Source: JAMXLO01 sp041487355 (GTDB taxonomy: Bacteria > Pseudomonadota > Alphaproteobacteria > Acetobacterales > Acetobacteraceae). From it: a stretch of DNA of 15,015 nucleotides. This document shows positions 1 to 6,834 of this stretch, piece after piece. The stretch is from positions 1 to 15,015 of the forward strand of contig JBGPND010000128.1 of assembly GCA_041487355.1 (NCBI GenBank), in the 5' to 3' direction. The position numbers and the translations under genes were made by a program. Positions within the stretch are counted from its first letter, which is position 1. Every line of letters begins with the position of its first letter. The notes beneath the pieces are model-generated. The model saw nothing but the letters and a program-made list of their open reading frames with translations, was not told the origin of the DNA and made no database searches.

Positions 1-1
1 C

Positions 2-1204
2 GATGCGAAGTATCGCGGCAAGGGCGGCCCGCTTCGCGTCGAGGACTACCGCACCATACTGCCTCTCACGCATCGCTTCGTCGAAGCCGTGCAGCAGGCG
101 GGTTTCACGTTCAGCCCCGATCTGAATGGCAAGGCGCAAGAGGGCGTCGGCTATTCGCAGATGACGCGCAACGGCCGCTTCCGCGGCTCAACTGCCCAGA
201 CGTTTCTGGCGCAAGCCAGGGGGCGATCCAATCTGCGGATCGAGACCGACGCGATGGCGACGCGCCTGTTGCTGGAAGGGAAGCGTTGCGTCGGCGTCGC
301 CTTCCGTCAGCGCGGGCAGGATCGCGAGGCCCGCGCGGCACGTGAAGTGATCCTCTGCGGTGGGGCGGTGAATTCGCCGCATCTGCTGCAGATTTCCGGC
401 ATCGGACCGGCGGAGCATCTGCAAGCCATTGGCGTGCAGGTGGCGCACGACCTTCCAGGGGTCGGTGCCAATCTGCAGGACCACTATGTCGCGCGCATTT
501 CGCACCGGGCGAAGAATGCAATCTCGATCAATCAGCTTGCGCACGGCATCCGTCTGGCGGCAGAGGCGGTCCGTTTCGTGGCAACAGGCCGGGGCGCACT
601 GACATTCGGCGTCACTAGCGCCCAGGTGTTCTGCCGCTCGCGCGAAGGGCTGGCGAGCCCCGATCTGCAGCTTCTGTTCACGCCTGCCAGCTACGACGCC
701 GCCCGGTTTGGACAACTGGAGCGTGAGCCGGGGATGACCGTTGCGGTATGTCCCGTGCGACCCGGCAGCCGTGGCACGATCATGACGCGTTCGGCTGATC
801 CGTTCGCCGCGCCGATCATCACGCCGAACTATCTCTCGGACCCAAACGATCAGCGTGTATTGAACGCGGGGATGCGCTTTACGCGACGGATCTTTGCCGC
901 GCCGGCTCTCGCGCAGCACAGCGCTGAGGAAATTCTGCCCGGTCCGGCTGTCGTCTCCGACGAAGATCTTGCGGATTACGCACGCCGCTTCGGCACGACG
1001 ATCTTCCATCCTGTCGGCACCTGTCGCATGGGTGAAGGTCCCGGTGCGGTCGTGGATTCGCGCCTGCGCATGCATGGCTTGGGTGGCCTGCGCGTGATCG
1101 ACGCATCCGTGATGCCGACTCTGACCACCGGCAACACGAATGCTCCGACGATCATGATCGCCGAGAAGGGCGCGGCGATGATCCGCGAGGACGCTTCGGC
1201 CTAG
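2..1204 (+). CDS. GMC-family FAD-dependent oxidoreductase (choline/alcohol dehydrogenase type), 5' end missing
   Basis: This is the C-terminal ~400 residues of a flavoprotein that oxidises an alcohol (choline, glucoside or aryl/alkyl alcohol type). The reading frame is open from base 2 to a TAG at 1202-1204. The N-terminal FAD-binding GxGxxG part lies outside the window; full-length family members are usually about 530-560 residues. Visible family marks are the second GMC signature, GAVNSPHLLQISGIGP (nt about 362-409), the active-site motif HPVGTCRMG with its His codon at 1007-1009, and the C-terminal TTGNTNAPTIMIAEKGA with the partner Asn codon at 1139-1141. A GTG at 89-91 is in frame but is internal, because homologous-looking sequence continues upstream. 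The stop overlaps the stop of tenA on the other strand. The substrate cannot be read from the sequence; its proximity to thiamine genes makes a thiamine-oxidising role conceivable but unproven. Confidence 0.93.
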   Translation, partial: DAKYRGKGGPLRVEDYRTILPLTHRFVEAVQQAGFTFSPDLNGKAQEGVGYSQMTRNGRFRGSTAQTFLAQARGRSNLRIETDAMATRLLLEGKRCVGVAFRQRGQDREARAAREVILCGGAVNSPHLLQISGIGPAEHLQAIGVQVAHDLPGVGANLQDHYVARISHRAKNAISINQLAHGIRLAAEAVRFVATGRGALTFGVTSAQVFCRSREGLASPDLQLLFTPASYDAARFGQLEREPGMTVAVCPVRPGSRGTIMTRSADPFAAPIITPNYLSDPNDQRVLNAGMRFTRRIFAAPALAQHSAEEILPGPAVVSDEDLADYARRFGTTIFHPVGTCRMGEGPGAVVDSRLRMHGLGGLRVIDASVMPTLTTGNTNAPTIMIAEKGAAMIREDASA

Positions 1205-1872
1205 GCCGCGACCGGCCAGCCACGCTGCTGATGGGCACCGTCCCAGAACAACCACTCGTATTGCGTGGACCGGATGAAGGCCGTCATCATGCGTGCCTGA
1301 ACGGCAGGTGTCGTCGCCGACGCTGCGCGATCGGTGATGCCGATCACGGTGCGCACCGCTTCGCCGAAACCCTCGTCGGCGTAGGTGTCGATCCAGGCAT
1401 GATACGGATTGGTCGGCGCAGCGCGCTTGGCGATCCGGCTCCCTACATCCCAATAGATCCAGAAGCAGGGAAGCAATGCGGCGACCAATACTTCCCATGG
1501 ATCGTGATAGGCGGTCGCGAGCAGGAAACTGGTGTAGCCGAGGCAATCGGGACAGGGTTCGGCGTCGGCGAGGCGAGCGGGATCGACGCCGAACTCCGTC
1601 AGGTACCGCTCATGCAGCGCCTGCTCGACGGCGACAGCCTCCAGCGCGCAATTGCCGAAGGCATGCAGCGTTGCGCCATCGGGCCCTTTGACTCCCGCTA
1701 TCGCGAGCACCCGCGAGTACTGCCCGAGATACAGCGCGTCCTGCACGATGTATCCCTGGAACCGCTCGCGGCTCAACGTGCCGGCCGCCAGCTCGGTGTT
1801 GAAGGGCAGCGCGTCGATTGCCTCGCGCAGGCGCGCCGTGCGCTGCCAGGCTGCTTCGGAGAATGGCGTCAT
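1201..1872 (-). CDS. tenA: TenA-type aminopyrimidine aminohydrolase / thiaminase II
   Basis: The 223-residue protein has the usual TenA length. TenA hydrolyses 4-amino-5-aminomethyl-2-methylpyrimidine to HMP in thiamine salvage, or cleaves thiamine. Residues aligned by eye with the Bacillus subtilis enzyme are all present, offset by one: Asp45 in IVQDALY, Tyr113, the nucleophile Cys136 in LLPCFWIYW, Tyr140, Tyr164 and Glu206 in STQYEWLFWD. The start is the ATG at 1872, whose first bases form ATGA with the thiD stop. A longer open frame reaches 2049 but runs antiparallel-in-phase through thiD and lacks homology. The gene is last in the operon with thiD, so the HMP released would be phosphorylated by its neighbour. 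The TAG stop (1203-1201) overlaps the opposing GMC gene's TAG within the palindrome CTAG. The call to the family is firm; the physiological substrate is inferred. Confidence 0.95.
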   Translation of the reverse strand: MTPFSEAAWQRTARLREAIDALPFNTELAAGTLSRERFQGYIVQDALYLGQYSRVLAIAGVKGPDGATLHAFGNCALEAVAVEQALHERYLTEFGVDPARLADAEPCPDCLGYTSFLLATAYHDPWEVLVAALLPCFWIYWDVGSRIAKRAAPTNPYHAWIDTYADEGFGEAVRTVIGITDRAASATTPAVQARMMTAFIRSTQYEWLFWDGAHQQRGWPVAA

Positions 1873-2681
1873 CCTGCAGCGTCCTCCGTCCATAGGGCGT
1901 GGAAATGATGCACCGGCCCGTGGCCGCTGCCCACGGTCAGGCGATCGCTGGCCGCCAAGGCATCCGTCAGATATATCTTCGCTCGACGCGCGGCTTCCAC
2001 CATGCCGAAGCGCGGCAGCAATGCCGCGATGGCGGCCGAGAGCGTGCATCCGGTGCCATGCGTGTTGCGCGTTTCGATCCGACGACCGGGCAGCTCGGTG
2101 ATCGTCTTGCCGTCGAACAGCAGATCCGTGCTGTCACTTCCCGCGAGATGCCCGCCTTTCAGCAACACCCACTGCGAGCCAAGCCGGTGCAGATCGCGGA
2201 TCGTCTTTTGCATGGCCGCGAGCGTGGTGGGTGCCGTATCGCCGACGAGAACGGCCGCCTCCGGCAGGTTCGGCGTGATGACCTGAGCCAGCGGGACGAG
2301 TCGATCGCGTATCGCCGCAACCGCATCGTCCTGCAGCAGGCGATCACCGCTCTTTGCCACCATCACGGGATCCAACACCACGTTGCGCGCAGCATGCTGC
2401 CGCAGCCGTTCCGCGATCGCCGCGGCGACATCGGCGGTCGCCACCATACCGATCTTGACGGCATCCACTCGCACATCGTCGAAGACCGCATCGATCTGCT
2501 CGGCGACGAATGCAGGATCCACCACCTGAAACGATCGCACGCCACGCGTGTTCTGCGCCGTCAGAGCGGTGATGACGGACATGCCGTAGGCGCCAAGTGC
2601 GGAGAATGTCTTCAGATCGGCCTGAATACCGGCGCCTCCGCTGGGATCGGAGCCGGCAATCGTGAGGACATTGGCGATCAT
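1869..2681 (-). CDS. thiD: Hydroxymethylpyrimidine/phosphomethylpyrimidine kinase
   Basis: The 270-residue cytosolic kinase of the ribokinase superfamily phosphorylates HMP twice to HMP-PP, the pyrimidine half of thiamine. The substrate motif AGSDPSGGAGIQADLK (residues 9-24) and the anion-hole and catalytic motif NTHGTGC (206-212) are both intact, as is KGGH (175-178). The length is typical for a single-domain ThiD with no ThiE fusion. The start is the ATG at 2681, which overlaps the stop of the upstream monooxygenase as ATGA; its own TGA overlaps the tenA start in the same way, so translation of the three is probably coupled. The open frame continues upstream to 3350 but that part is a shadow of the monooxygenase. 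I saw no TPP-riboswitch motif before this gene or before the operon, so thiamine feedback of the usual kind is not evident. Confidence 0.97.
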   Translation of the reverse strand: MIANVLTIAGSDPSGGAGIQADLKTFSALGAYGMSVITALTAQNTRGVRSFQVVDPAFVAEQIDAVFDDVRVDAVKIGMVATADVAAAIAERLRQHAARNVVLDPVMVAKSGDRLLQDDAVAAIRDRLVPLAQVITPNLPEAAVLVGDTAPTTLAAMQKTIRDLHRLGSQWVLLKGGHLAGSDSTDLLFDGKTITELPGRRIETRNTHGTGCTLSAAIAALLPRFGMVEAARRAKIYLTDALAASDRLTVGSGHGPVHHFHALWTEDAAG

Positions 2682-3853
2682 GCTGCCACCGCCGGCGCAG
2701 CCTCTTGCAACCGTGGCAAAACCTCGGTCGCGAACAGCCTTATGCTCTTCTCGGCCTCTGCATGCGTCAGGAAACCGGAGCGCCCGATGAAGATCAGGTG
2801 ACCGAATCCGCCAAGTTCCTCGTAGCAATCGATGATCTGCCGGTACACCGTCTCCGGCCTGCCGGCGAACATCAGCTTGCTCGCGATTGCCTGCTCCGCG
2901 GTCATCCCAACGAGCGCGTCGGAGGGCCGGGCGCCCGCCTGTGGCCCGGTGCGATAGATCCGCGGCGCCAGCTCGGACGGCGTGCGGCCTGGCAGGAACT
3001 TCGAATACTGCGGCGCCTGCTTCAGGCTGGTGTTCAGGAACCACAAGAGCTTGCTGCCGACGCGCACACCTTCTTCGTCGGTATCGCCGACATAGACGAA
3101 CGCCGTATAGGCGAACCGATCGAGGCCCGGCGCCGGCAGGCCGGCTTCCTCGCGCGCCTGTCGGTAAGCGGCCCATGCGCGCTTGGTGCCCTCCATGCCT
3201 CGCAGCACGAGAGCGTTGACCATGCCGCGCCGACCCAGTTCGCGCGCCGTTTCCGGATCGCCGGTGGCTGCCCAGAGCGGCGGATGCGGCCGCTGGAAGC
3301 AGGGCGGCCAGATGTTGACGTGGCGATGCGTGAAGTGCTTGCCCTCCCAACTGAACGGCCCCTCGTGGCTGGTCAGCGTCTTCACGATCAGGTCGATCGC
3401 CTCCCAGAAACGTTCCACGATACCGACGGGGTTCGCGTTGCCCGACGCCATCTCACTGTCGCCCGACTTCACGAAACCGATTTCGAGCCGGCCGCGCGAG
3501 ATCACGTCGGCCATCGCGTACTCCTCGGCCACCCGCACCGGATCCCGCCGCACGGTGATCAGCGTGCCCTGGCTGAGAATTCGTACTTTGCTCGTCTGCC
3601 GTGCAACGATGCCGAGAATCAGCGGGCTTGCCCCATAGAGACTGTTGATTCCCGCATGATGCTCGATCGAGACGATGTTCACGCCGAGATCGTCACACAG
3701 CAGATGCTCGTCGAGGCACTCATGGAACAGGTCGGCGGCGATCTTCGGATCGCAGTACTTGTTCGGCAGACTGCCGCGCACCGAGTCCACGCGATCCAGC
3801 ACTTCCTGCGGGACGAACGGGTAGGTGTTCTCGCAATGATACCAGGCCTGCAT
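2678..3853 (-). CDS. LLM-class (luciferase-like) flavin-dependent monooxygenase
   Basis: The 391-residue protein belongs to the bacterial luciferase / alkanesulfonate monooxygenase superfamily, which uses reduced FMN and oxygen and has a TIM-barrel fold. Visible family features are EHH at 64-66 (the EHHF-type strand), RRDPVRVAEEYAMADVISRG (102-121) followed by a conserved-looking GRLEIGF, and RPHPPLWAATGDPET (188-202). No signal peptide is visible. The ATG at 3853 is preceded by AAGGGAG four bases upstream, 15 nt after the molybdoenzyme stop, and the gene ends in an ATGA overlap with thiD. The cofactor would need a flavin reductase, none of which lies in this window. Known members attack alkanesulfonates, aldehydes, aromatic amines and N-heterocycles including pyrimidines (the RutA branch), so an oxidative step on a thiamine-type ring fits the context but cannot be proven from sequence. 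Confidence 0.9.
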   Translation of the reverse strand: MQAWYHCENTYPFVPQEVLDRVDSVRGSLPNKYCDPKIAADLFHECLDEHLLCDDLGVNIVSIEHHAGINSLYGASPLILGIVARQTSKVRILSQGTLITVRRDPVRVAEEYAMADVISRGRLEIGFVKSGDSEMASGNANPVGIVERFWEAIDLIVKTLTSHEGPFSWEGKHFTHRHVNIWPPCFQRPHPPLWAATGDPETARELGRRGMVNALVLRGMEGTKRAWAAYRQAREEAGLPAPGLDRFAYTAFVYVGDTDEEGVRVGSKLLWFLNTSLKQAPQYSKFLPGRTPSELAPRIYRTGPQAGARPSDALVGMTAEQAIASKLMFAGRPETVYRQIIDCYEELGGFGHLIFIGRSGFLTHAEAEKSIRLFATEVLPRLQEAAPAVAA

Positions 3854-3868
3854 TTCGCTCCCTTCCGG

Positions 3869-6229
3869 CTATTGCGAAGCTAGGGCTTTGGCGTGGATGG
3901 CGCGCCATACACGCTCCGGCGTCGCGGGCATTTCGATATGCGTCACGCCGAATTCCGCCAGCGCGTCGACGATGGCGTTGATCACGGCACCCAGCGCCGG
4001 GGTCGTGCCGCCTTCGCCGGCCGGGCGGATGCCGAGCGGATGCGTCGGCGACGGCACCTCACTGAGTTCCGTGGCGAAGAACGGCACCTCGTCGGCGCGC
4101 GCGATCGCGTAATCCAGCAGCGAGCCTGACAGAAGCTGGCCGGACCGCGGATCATAGCAGCACTGCTCCAGCAGTGCCTGGCCGATGCCATGGGTGATGC
4201 CACCATGCAGCTGGCCATGCACGATCATCGGATTCACCGCGCGTCCGACATCGTCCACCGCCGCGTAGCGTACGATCCGGACCACACCCGTCTCCGGATC
4301 GACTTCCACTTCGCAGACATGGCAGCCATAGGGAAACGCGGCCAGGTTCACGGTCTCGTCTCCGACCGCGCCGAGCTCGCCGTGCAGATCGTCCGGCAGG
4401 TCGTTGCGCTGCAACGCCGCCGCGGCAACTTCGAACATGCCGATGGATCGGTCGGTGCCCTTCACGGTGAAGCGGCCTGCAGTGAATGCCAGATCGGCCA
4501 GTCCCGCTTCCAGCACGTGGCTGGCGATTCTCAGCCCTTTCGCGATGATCTCGTTCGATGCGCTCAGCATGACGATGCTGCCGAGTCGCAAGGCGCGCCC
4601 CGAATGTGAGCCGCCGCCGACGGAGACGCGTGCCGTATCGCCGGTGACCAGCGAGACGCTTTCGATCGGCACGCCGAGCCACTCGCCGACGAGCTGGGCG
4701 AAGCTCGTTTCGTGCCCCTGGCCACTGGAGACCGTGCCGATCACGACTTCCACCACGCCTTCCGGGTGGACCGTGATCTCGGCGCGCTCACGCGGCACGC
4801 CGGTTGCGGTATCGACATAGTTGGCGACCCCGATACCGCGATACCTGCCGCGCGCCCGCGCTTCCGCGCGCCGAGCGGCGAACCCGGACCACTCGCCGAG
4901 GCCGAGCACGCGTTCCATCACCTGATGATAGCTCCCGCTATCGTAGACCATGCCGAACGGATTACGATACGGCATTGCCGACTCCGGCACGAGGTTGCGC
5001 CGGCGGAGTTCGATACGGTCGAAACCGCACTGCTGTGCCGCGAGGTCGATCAGCCGCTCCATGACAAATATCGCCTCCGGTCGTCCGGAGCTGCGATAGG
5101 GGCGCGTCGAAGTGGTATTGGTGAGCACGGCGCGCGCACGGAAGTGCACGGCCGGGACATGGTAGATGCTGGTCATGATCTCCACGCCCTTCTGCAATGG
5201 GCCGAAGGCGATCGGATAGGCACCGTTGTTGACGATGTTGGAGCCGCGCAGCGCCAGGAAGTTGCCCTGGGTGTCCATGGCCAGTTCCGCATCGCAGGCC
5301 AGATCGCGCGCCTGGTAGTCGCAGAGGAAGGCTTCGCTGCGTTCGCATGTCCATTTCACCGGCCGGCCAACTCGTCGTGCCGCCCACAGCACCAGGGCGA
5401 ATTCCGGATTGGACGCTCCCCGCGTGCCGAAATTCCCACCCACATCGTGCATCACCATCCGCACCTGCTCGTCCGGAATGCCCAGCACCACGGCCATGTC
5501 GTGCCGCGGGCGCACTGCACCACCCGCGCCCGCGTGCAACGTGTACTGTCCCGTCGCCGCGTCGTACGCGCCGAGCGCCGCGCGTGGTTCCATGGTGACG
5601 CCGGCGATGCGCTGCACCCAGGTGCTGAAGGAAACCACGTGTGCGGCGTTGGCGAATGCCGCCTCGGTCGCACGCGCATCTCCCACTTCGGCATCCAGGC
5701 AGACATTCGTTTCCGCATCGCTCCGCGTGAGTGGCGCGCCCGGTGCAACCGCACTGCGTGACTGCGTCACCGCCGCCAATGGCGCATAATCGACTGCCAC
5801 AAGCTCCGCTGCGTCCTTCGCCACGGTGACGTTCGTGGCGACGACAACGGCGACGATTTCGCCGACATGGCGCGCCTCGTCGGTGGCCATCGGGAAATGC
5901 GGCGGGATGAACGGGTCGGAGCCGTCCTTGTTCTCAAGCCGTATGTCCGCGGGATGTCCCATCCGCACCGCATGTGGGATCGGATGCAGCCCGTCAGCCA
6001 GCAGATCGCGCCCCGTCAGAACGGCCAACACGTCTGGCGCAGCTTCCGCCGCGCGCGTGTCGATTGCACGGATCAGCGCGTGGGCATGCGGTGAGCGCAC
6101 CATCACGGCACAGGCCTGGCCCGGGACATTGATGTCGTCGCTGTAGCGCCCCTGGCCGGTCAGCAGGCGCAGGTCTTCCCGGCGGCGCACCGGCTGCCCG
6201 ATCCCGGTGCTGGTGGGGTGCATGGACAT
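3869..6229 (-). CDS. Xanthine dehydrogenase/CoxL-family molybdopterin-binding subunit
   Basis: The 786-residue large subunit is of the molybdenum hydroxylase family (xanthine oxidase, aldehyde oxidase, CO dehydrogenase CoxL, nicotinate or isoquinoline hydroxylases). An a/b hammerhead domain covers about residues 25-150 and the molybdopterin-binding part the rest. Motifs seen are GGNFGTRG (264-271, normally GGGFG.K), PYRSSGR (377-383, the AYRGAGR position), GQGHETSFAQL (503-513) and GEGGTTPALGA (738-748) with the likely catalytic Glu739. The CO dehydrogenase form I motif with Cys (AYRCSFR) is absent, so it is not a true CoxL. The start is the ATG at 6229, five bases after GGAGG; an in-frame ATG at 6250 has no such site. 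The 2Fe-2S and FAD subunits that normally sit beside this gene are missing. It leads the operon with the monooxygenase, thiD and tenA; the substrate is probably an aromatic N-heterocycle or aldehyde (inference). Confidence 0.93.
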   Translation of the reverse strand: MSMHPTSTGIGQPVRRREDLRLLTGQGRYSDDINVPGQACAVMVRSPHAHALIRAIDTRAAEAAPDVLAVLTGRDLLADGLHPIPHAVRMGHPADIRLENKDGSDPFIPPHFPMATDEARHVGEIVAVVVATNVTVAKDAAELVAVDYAPLAAVTQSRSAVAPGAPLTRSDAETNVCLDAEVGDARATEAAFANAAHVVSFSTWVQRIAGVTMEPRAALGAYDAATGQYTLHAGAGGAVRPRHDMAVVLGIPDEQVRMVMHDVGGNFGTRGASNPEFALVLWAARRVGRPVKWTCERSEAFLCDYQARDLACDAELAMDTQGNFLALRGSNIVNNGAYPIAFGPLQKGVEIMTSIYHVPAVHFRARAVLTNTTSTRPYRSSGRPEAIFVMERLIDLAAQQCGFDRIELRRRNLVPESAMPYRNPFGMVYDSGSYHQVMERVLGLGEWSGFAARRAEARARGRYRGIGVANYVDTATGVPRERAEITVHPEGVVEVVIGTVSSGQGHETSFAQLVGEWLGVPIESVSLVTGDTARVSVGGGSHSGRALRLGSIVMLSASNEIIAKGLRIASHVLEAGLADLAFTAGRFTVKGTDRSIGMFEVAAAALQRNDLPDDLHGELGAVGDETVNLAAFPYGCHVCEVEVDPETGVVRIVRYAAVDDVGRAVNPMIVHGQLHGGITHGIGQALLEQCCYDPRSGQLLSGSLLDYAIARADEVPFFATELSEVPSPTHPLGIRPAGEGGTTPALGAVINAIVDALAEFGVTHIEMPATPERVWRAIHAKALASQ

Positions 6230-6234
6230 CGTAA

Positions 6235-6240
6235 CCTCCC
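6235..6240 (-). promoter_or_regulatory. Shine-Dalgarno site fixing the molybdoenzyme start
   Basis: Read on the minus strand this is GGGAGG, followed by TTACG and then the ATG at 6229. The five-base spacing picks 6229 over the in-frame ATGs at 6250 (upstream of the site) and 6223 (spacing 11). Confidence 0.75.
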
Positions 6241-6338
6241 GAAGCGGCATGGGCGTATGCTGCGCGCATCGTGCAGCCAGGCAAGGGCCGATGCTATTGG
6301 CAGGCGTCAGTCGCGATCAAGCCGCGATCGCATGCGCA

Positions 6339-6533
6339 TCACTCGCCGCAGAGTTGGCTCATGATATCTCCGTGCAACGCTGCGACCTCCCGTTGCACCC
6401 AGTCGAGGAAGGGCGACAGCCCTCGCCCCAGGATGTCGTCCACCGTCTGGCTTGCCAGCATGGCGCGCAGATGGTCCAGACGTCCCCAGCGAGGGCCCAC
6501 ATCCGCGCAGATGATAGCGGCTGCGCAATTGCG
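6339..6533 (-). pseudogene. Possible remnant or small ORF of unknown function
   Basis: A minus-strand frame is open from just after a TGA (6536-6534) to a TGA at 6341-6339. Its last ~53 residues, from a GTG, look protein-like: DHLRAMLASQTVDDILGRG then SPFLDWVQREVAALHG, with amphipathic helical spacing and ordinary acidic and hydrophobic content unlike the Arg-rich shadow frames around it. There is no good Shine-Dalgarno site. In the neighbouring minus frame the upstream stretch LNPAQLDWHLTQLRSRYHLR also looks coding, which would fit one gene broken by a frameshift near nt 6500-6515. I do not recognise the family. It could equally be chance. Confidence 0.25.
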
Positions 6534-6553
6534 TCAGATGCCAGTCGAGCTGT

Positions 6554-6570
6554 GCCGGGTTCAACCCGGC
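6554..6570. repeat. 17-bp perfect dyad, operator-like
   Basis: GCCGGGTT-C-AACCCGGC is a perfect inverted repeat with 8-bp arms around one central base. It lies about 82 bp left of the FNR/FixK box and 325 bp upstream of the leftward operon start. It has no T-run on either side, so it is not a typical terminator; a repressor or activator operator is possible. Confidence 0.45.
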
Positions 6571-6651
6571 GGAGCGTGGGAATGCGCCTTTCAACAACAG
6601 GAAGCGCCCGGATCGTAACCCGCCGGAATGCCGCCCTATCGCATGCCTTGT

Positions 6652-6665
6652 TTGACCTGGATCAA
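6652..6665 (+). promoter_or_regulatory. FNR/FixK/Anr-type box upstream of groEL
   Basis: TTGAC-CTGG-ATCAA matches the CRP/FNR-family oxygen-response consensus (TTGAY-N4-RTCAA). A GATAAT hexamer lies at 6683-6688, 17 nt after the box; the ideal class II position 22 nt after the box (6688-6693, TAACAA) matches the -10 consensus less well. A start of transcription near 6695-6700 would give groEL a leader of about 135 nt. The box is 170 bp from the GTG start. Confidence 0.75.
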
Positions 6666-6708
6666 TGCCGCGGGACCCAGCCGATAATAACAAGGCGTGG
6701 AGCGAAAA

Positions 6709-6725
6709 CTTCCAGGGCCTGGAAG
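6709..6725 (+). repeat. 17-bp perfect dyad in the groEL leader
   Basis: CTTCCAGG-G-CCTGGAAG is a perfect inverted repeat that in RNA would form a 7-bp hairpin with a 3-nt loop. It falls just after the predicted transcription start of groEL, so it could be an operator or a 5' stabilising hairpin. It is not a CIRCE element. Confidence 0.5.
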
Positions 6726-6732
6726 ACACAAG

Positions 6733-6816
6733 ACGCCAGTTCCTGGTGTACGGCTCCATGGCCGGCCATCTAACGACCGGCCGCACATGACGGCTGGCAA
6801 TGACAGGCACTGGCGT
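6733..6816 (+). repeat. Nested inverted repeats in the groEL 5' leader
   Basis: ACGCCAGT (6733-6740) pairs with ACTGGCGT (6809-6816), enclosing GGCCGG (6760-6765) and CCGGCC (6777-6782); ATGGCCGGCCAT (6758-6769) is itself palindromic. The outer stem ends five bases before the Shine-Dalgarno AGGAG at 6822-6826. The arrangement suggests a structured leader that could affect translation; no known riboswitch or ROSE sequence was recognised. Confidence 0.4.
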
Positions 6817-6821
6817 AGGAC

Positions 6822-6826
6822 AGGAG
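6822..6826 (+). promoter_or_regulatory. Shine-Dalgarno site fixing the GTG start of groEL
   Basis: AGGAG lies eight bases before the GTG at 6835. The frame is open further upstream to 6697, but only from this GTG does the protein begin with the chaperonin N-terminus (MAHKQVLF). Confidence 0.8.
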
Positions 6827-6834
6827 ACCATTCA

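Larger units (their letters stand above)
6230..6834. other. 605-bp divergent intergenic region between the molybdoenzyme operon and groEL
   Basis: No convincing complete gene lies here. Long open frames exist on both strands (for example 6307-6831 minus and 6207-6773 plus) but their translations are Arg/Ser/Pro-rich and resemble no family I know. The region holds a possible decayed minus-strand ORF (6339-6533), a 17-bp perfect dyad (6554-6570), an FNR/FixK-type box (6652-6665), a second 17-bp dyad (6709-6725), a longer nested inverted repeat (6733-6816) and the groEL ribosome-binding site. The promoter of the leftward operon must also be in the left part, but I could not pick a clear -35/-10 pair. 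Confidence 0.7.

Noticed and set aside
188..1546. Minus-strand 452-codon open frame opposite the GMC gene
   Set aside because: Arg- and His-rich translation with no family pattern, lying antisense to a clear GMC oxidoreductase; a high-GC shadow frame.
2682..3350. N-terminal extension of thiD as a larger fused protein
   Set aside because: The upstream part is Arg-rich and lies in a shadow frame of the monooxygenase; ThiD homology begins exactly at the ATG at 2681.
3565..3580. CTGAGA-like TPP-riboswitch fragment near the thiamine genes
   Set aside because: It lies on the plus strand, antisense inside the monooxygenase gene, without the rest of the THI-box.
3869..6229. True CO dehydrogenase CoxL
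   Set aside because: The form I active-site motif with Cys (AYRCSFR) is replaced by PYRSSGR and no coxS or coxM genes are adjacent.
6709..6725. CIRCE/HrcA operator before groEL
   Set aside because: The dyad is CTTCCAGG-G-CCTGGAAG, not TTAGCACTC-N9-GAGTGCTAA.
6697..6834. Longer groEL start upstream of 6835
   Set aside because: The extra residues do not resemble a chaperonin N-terminus, and AGGAG eight bases before the GTG at 6835 marks the start.
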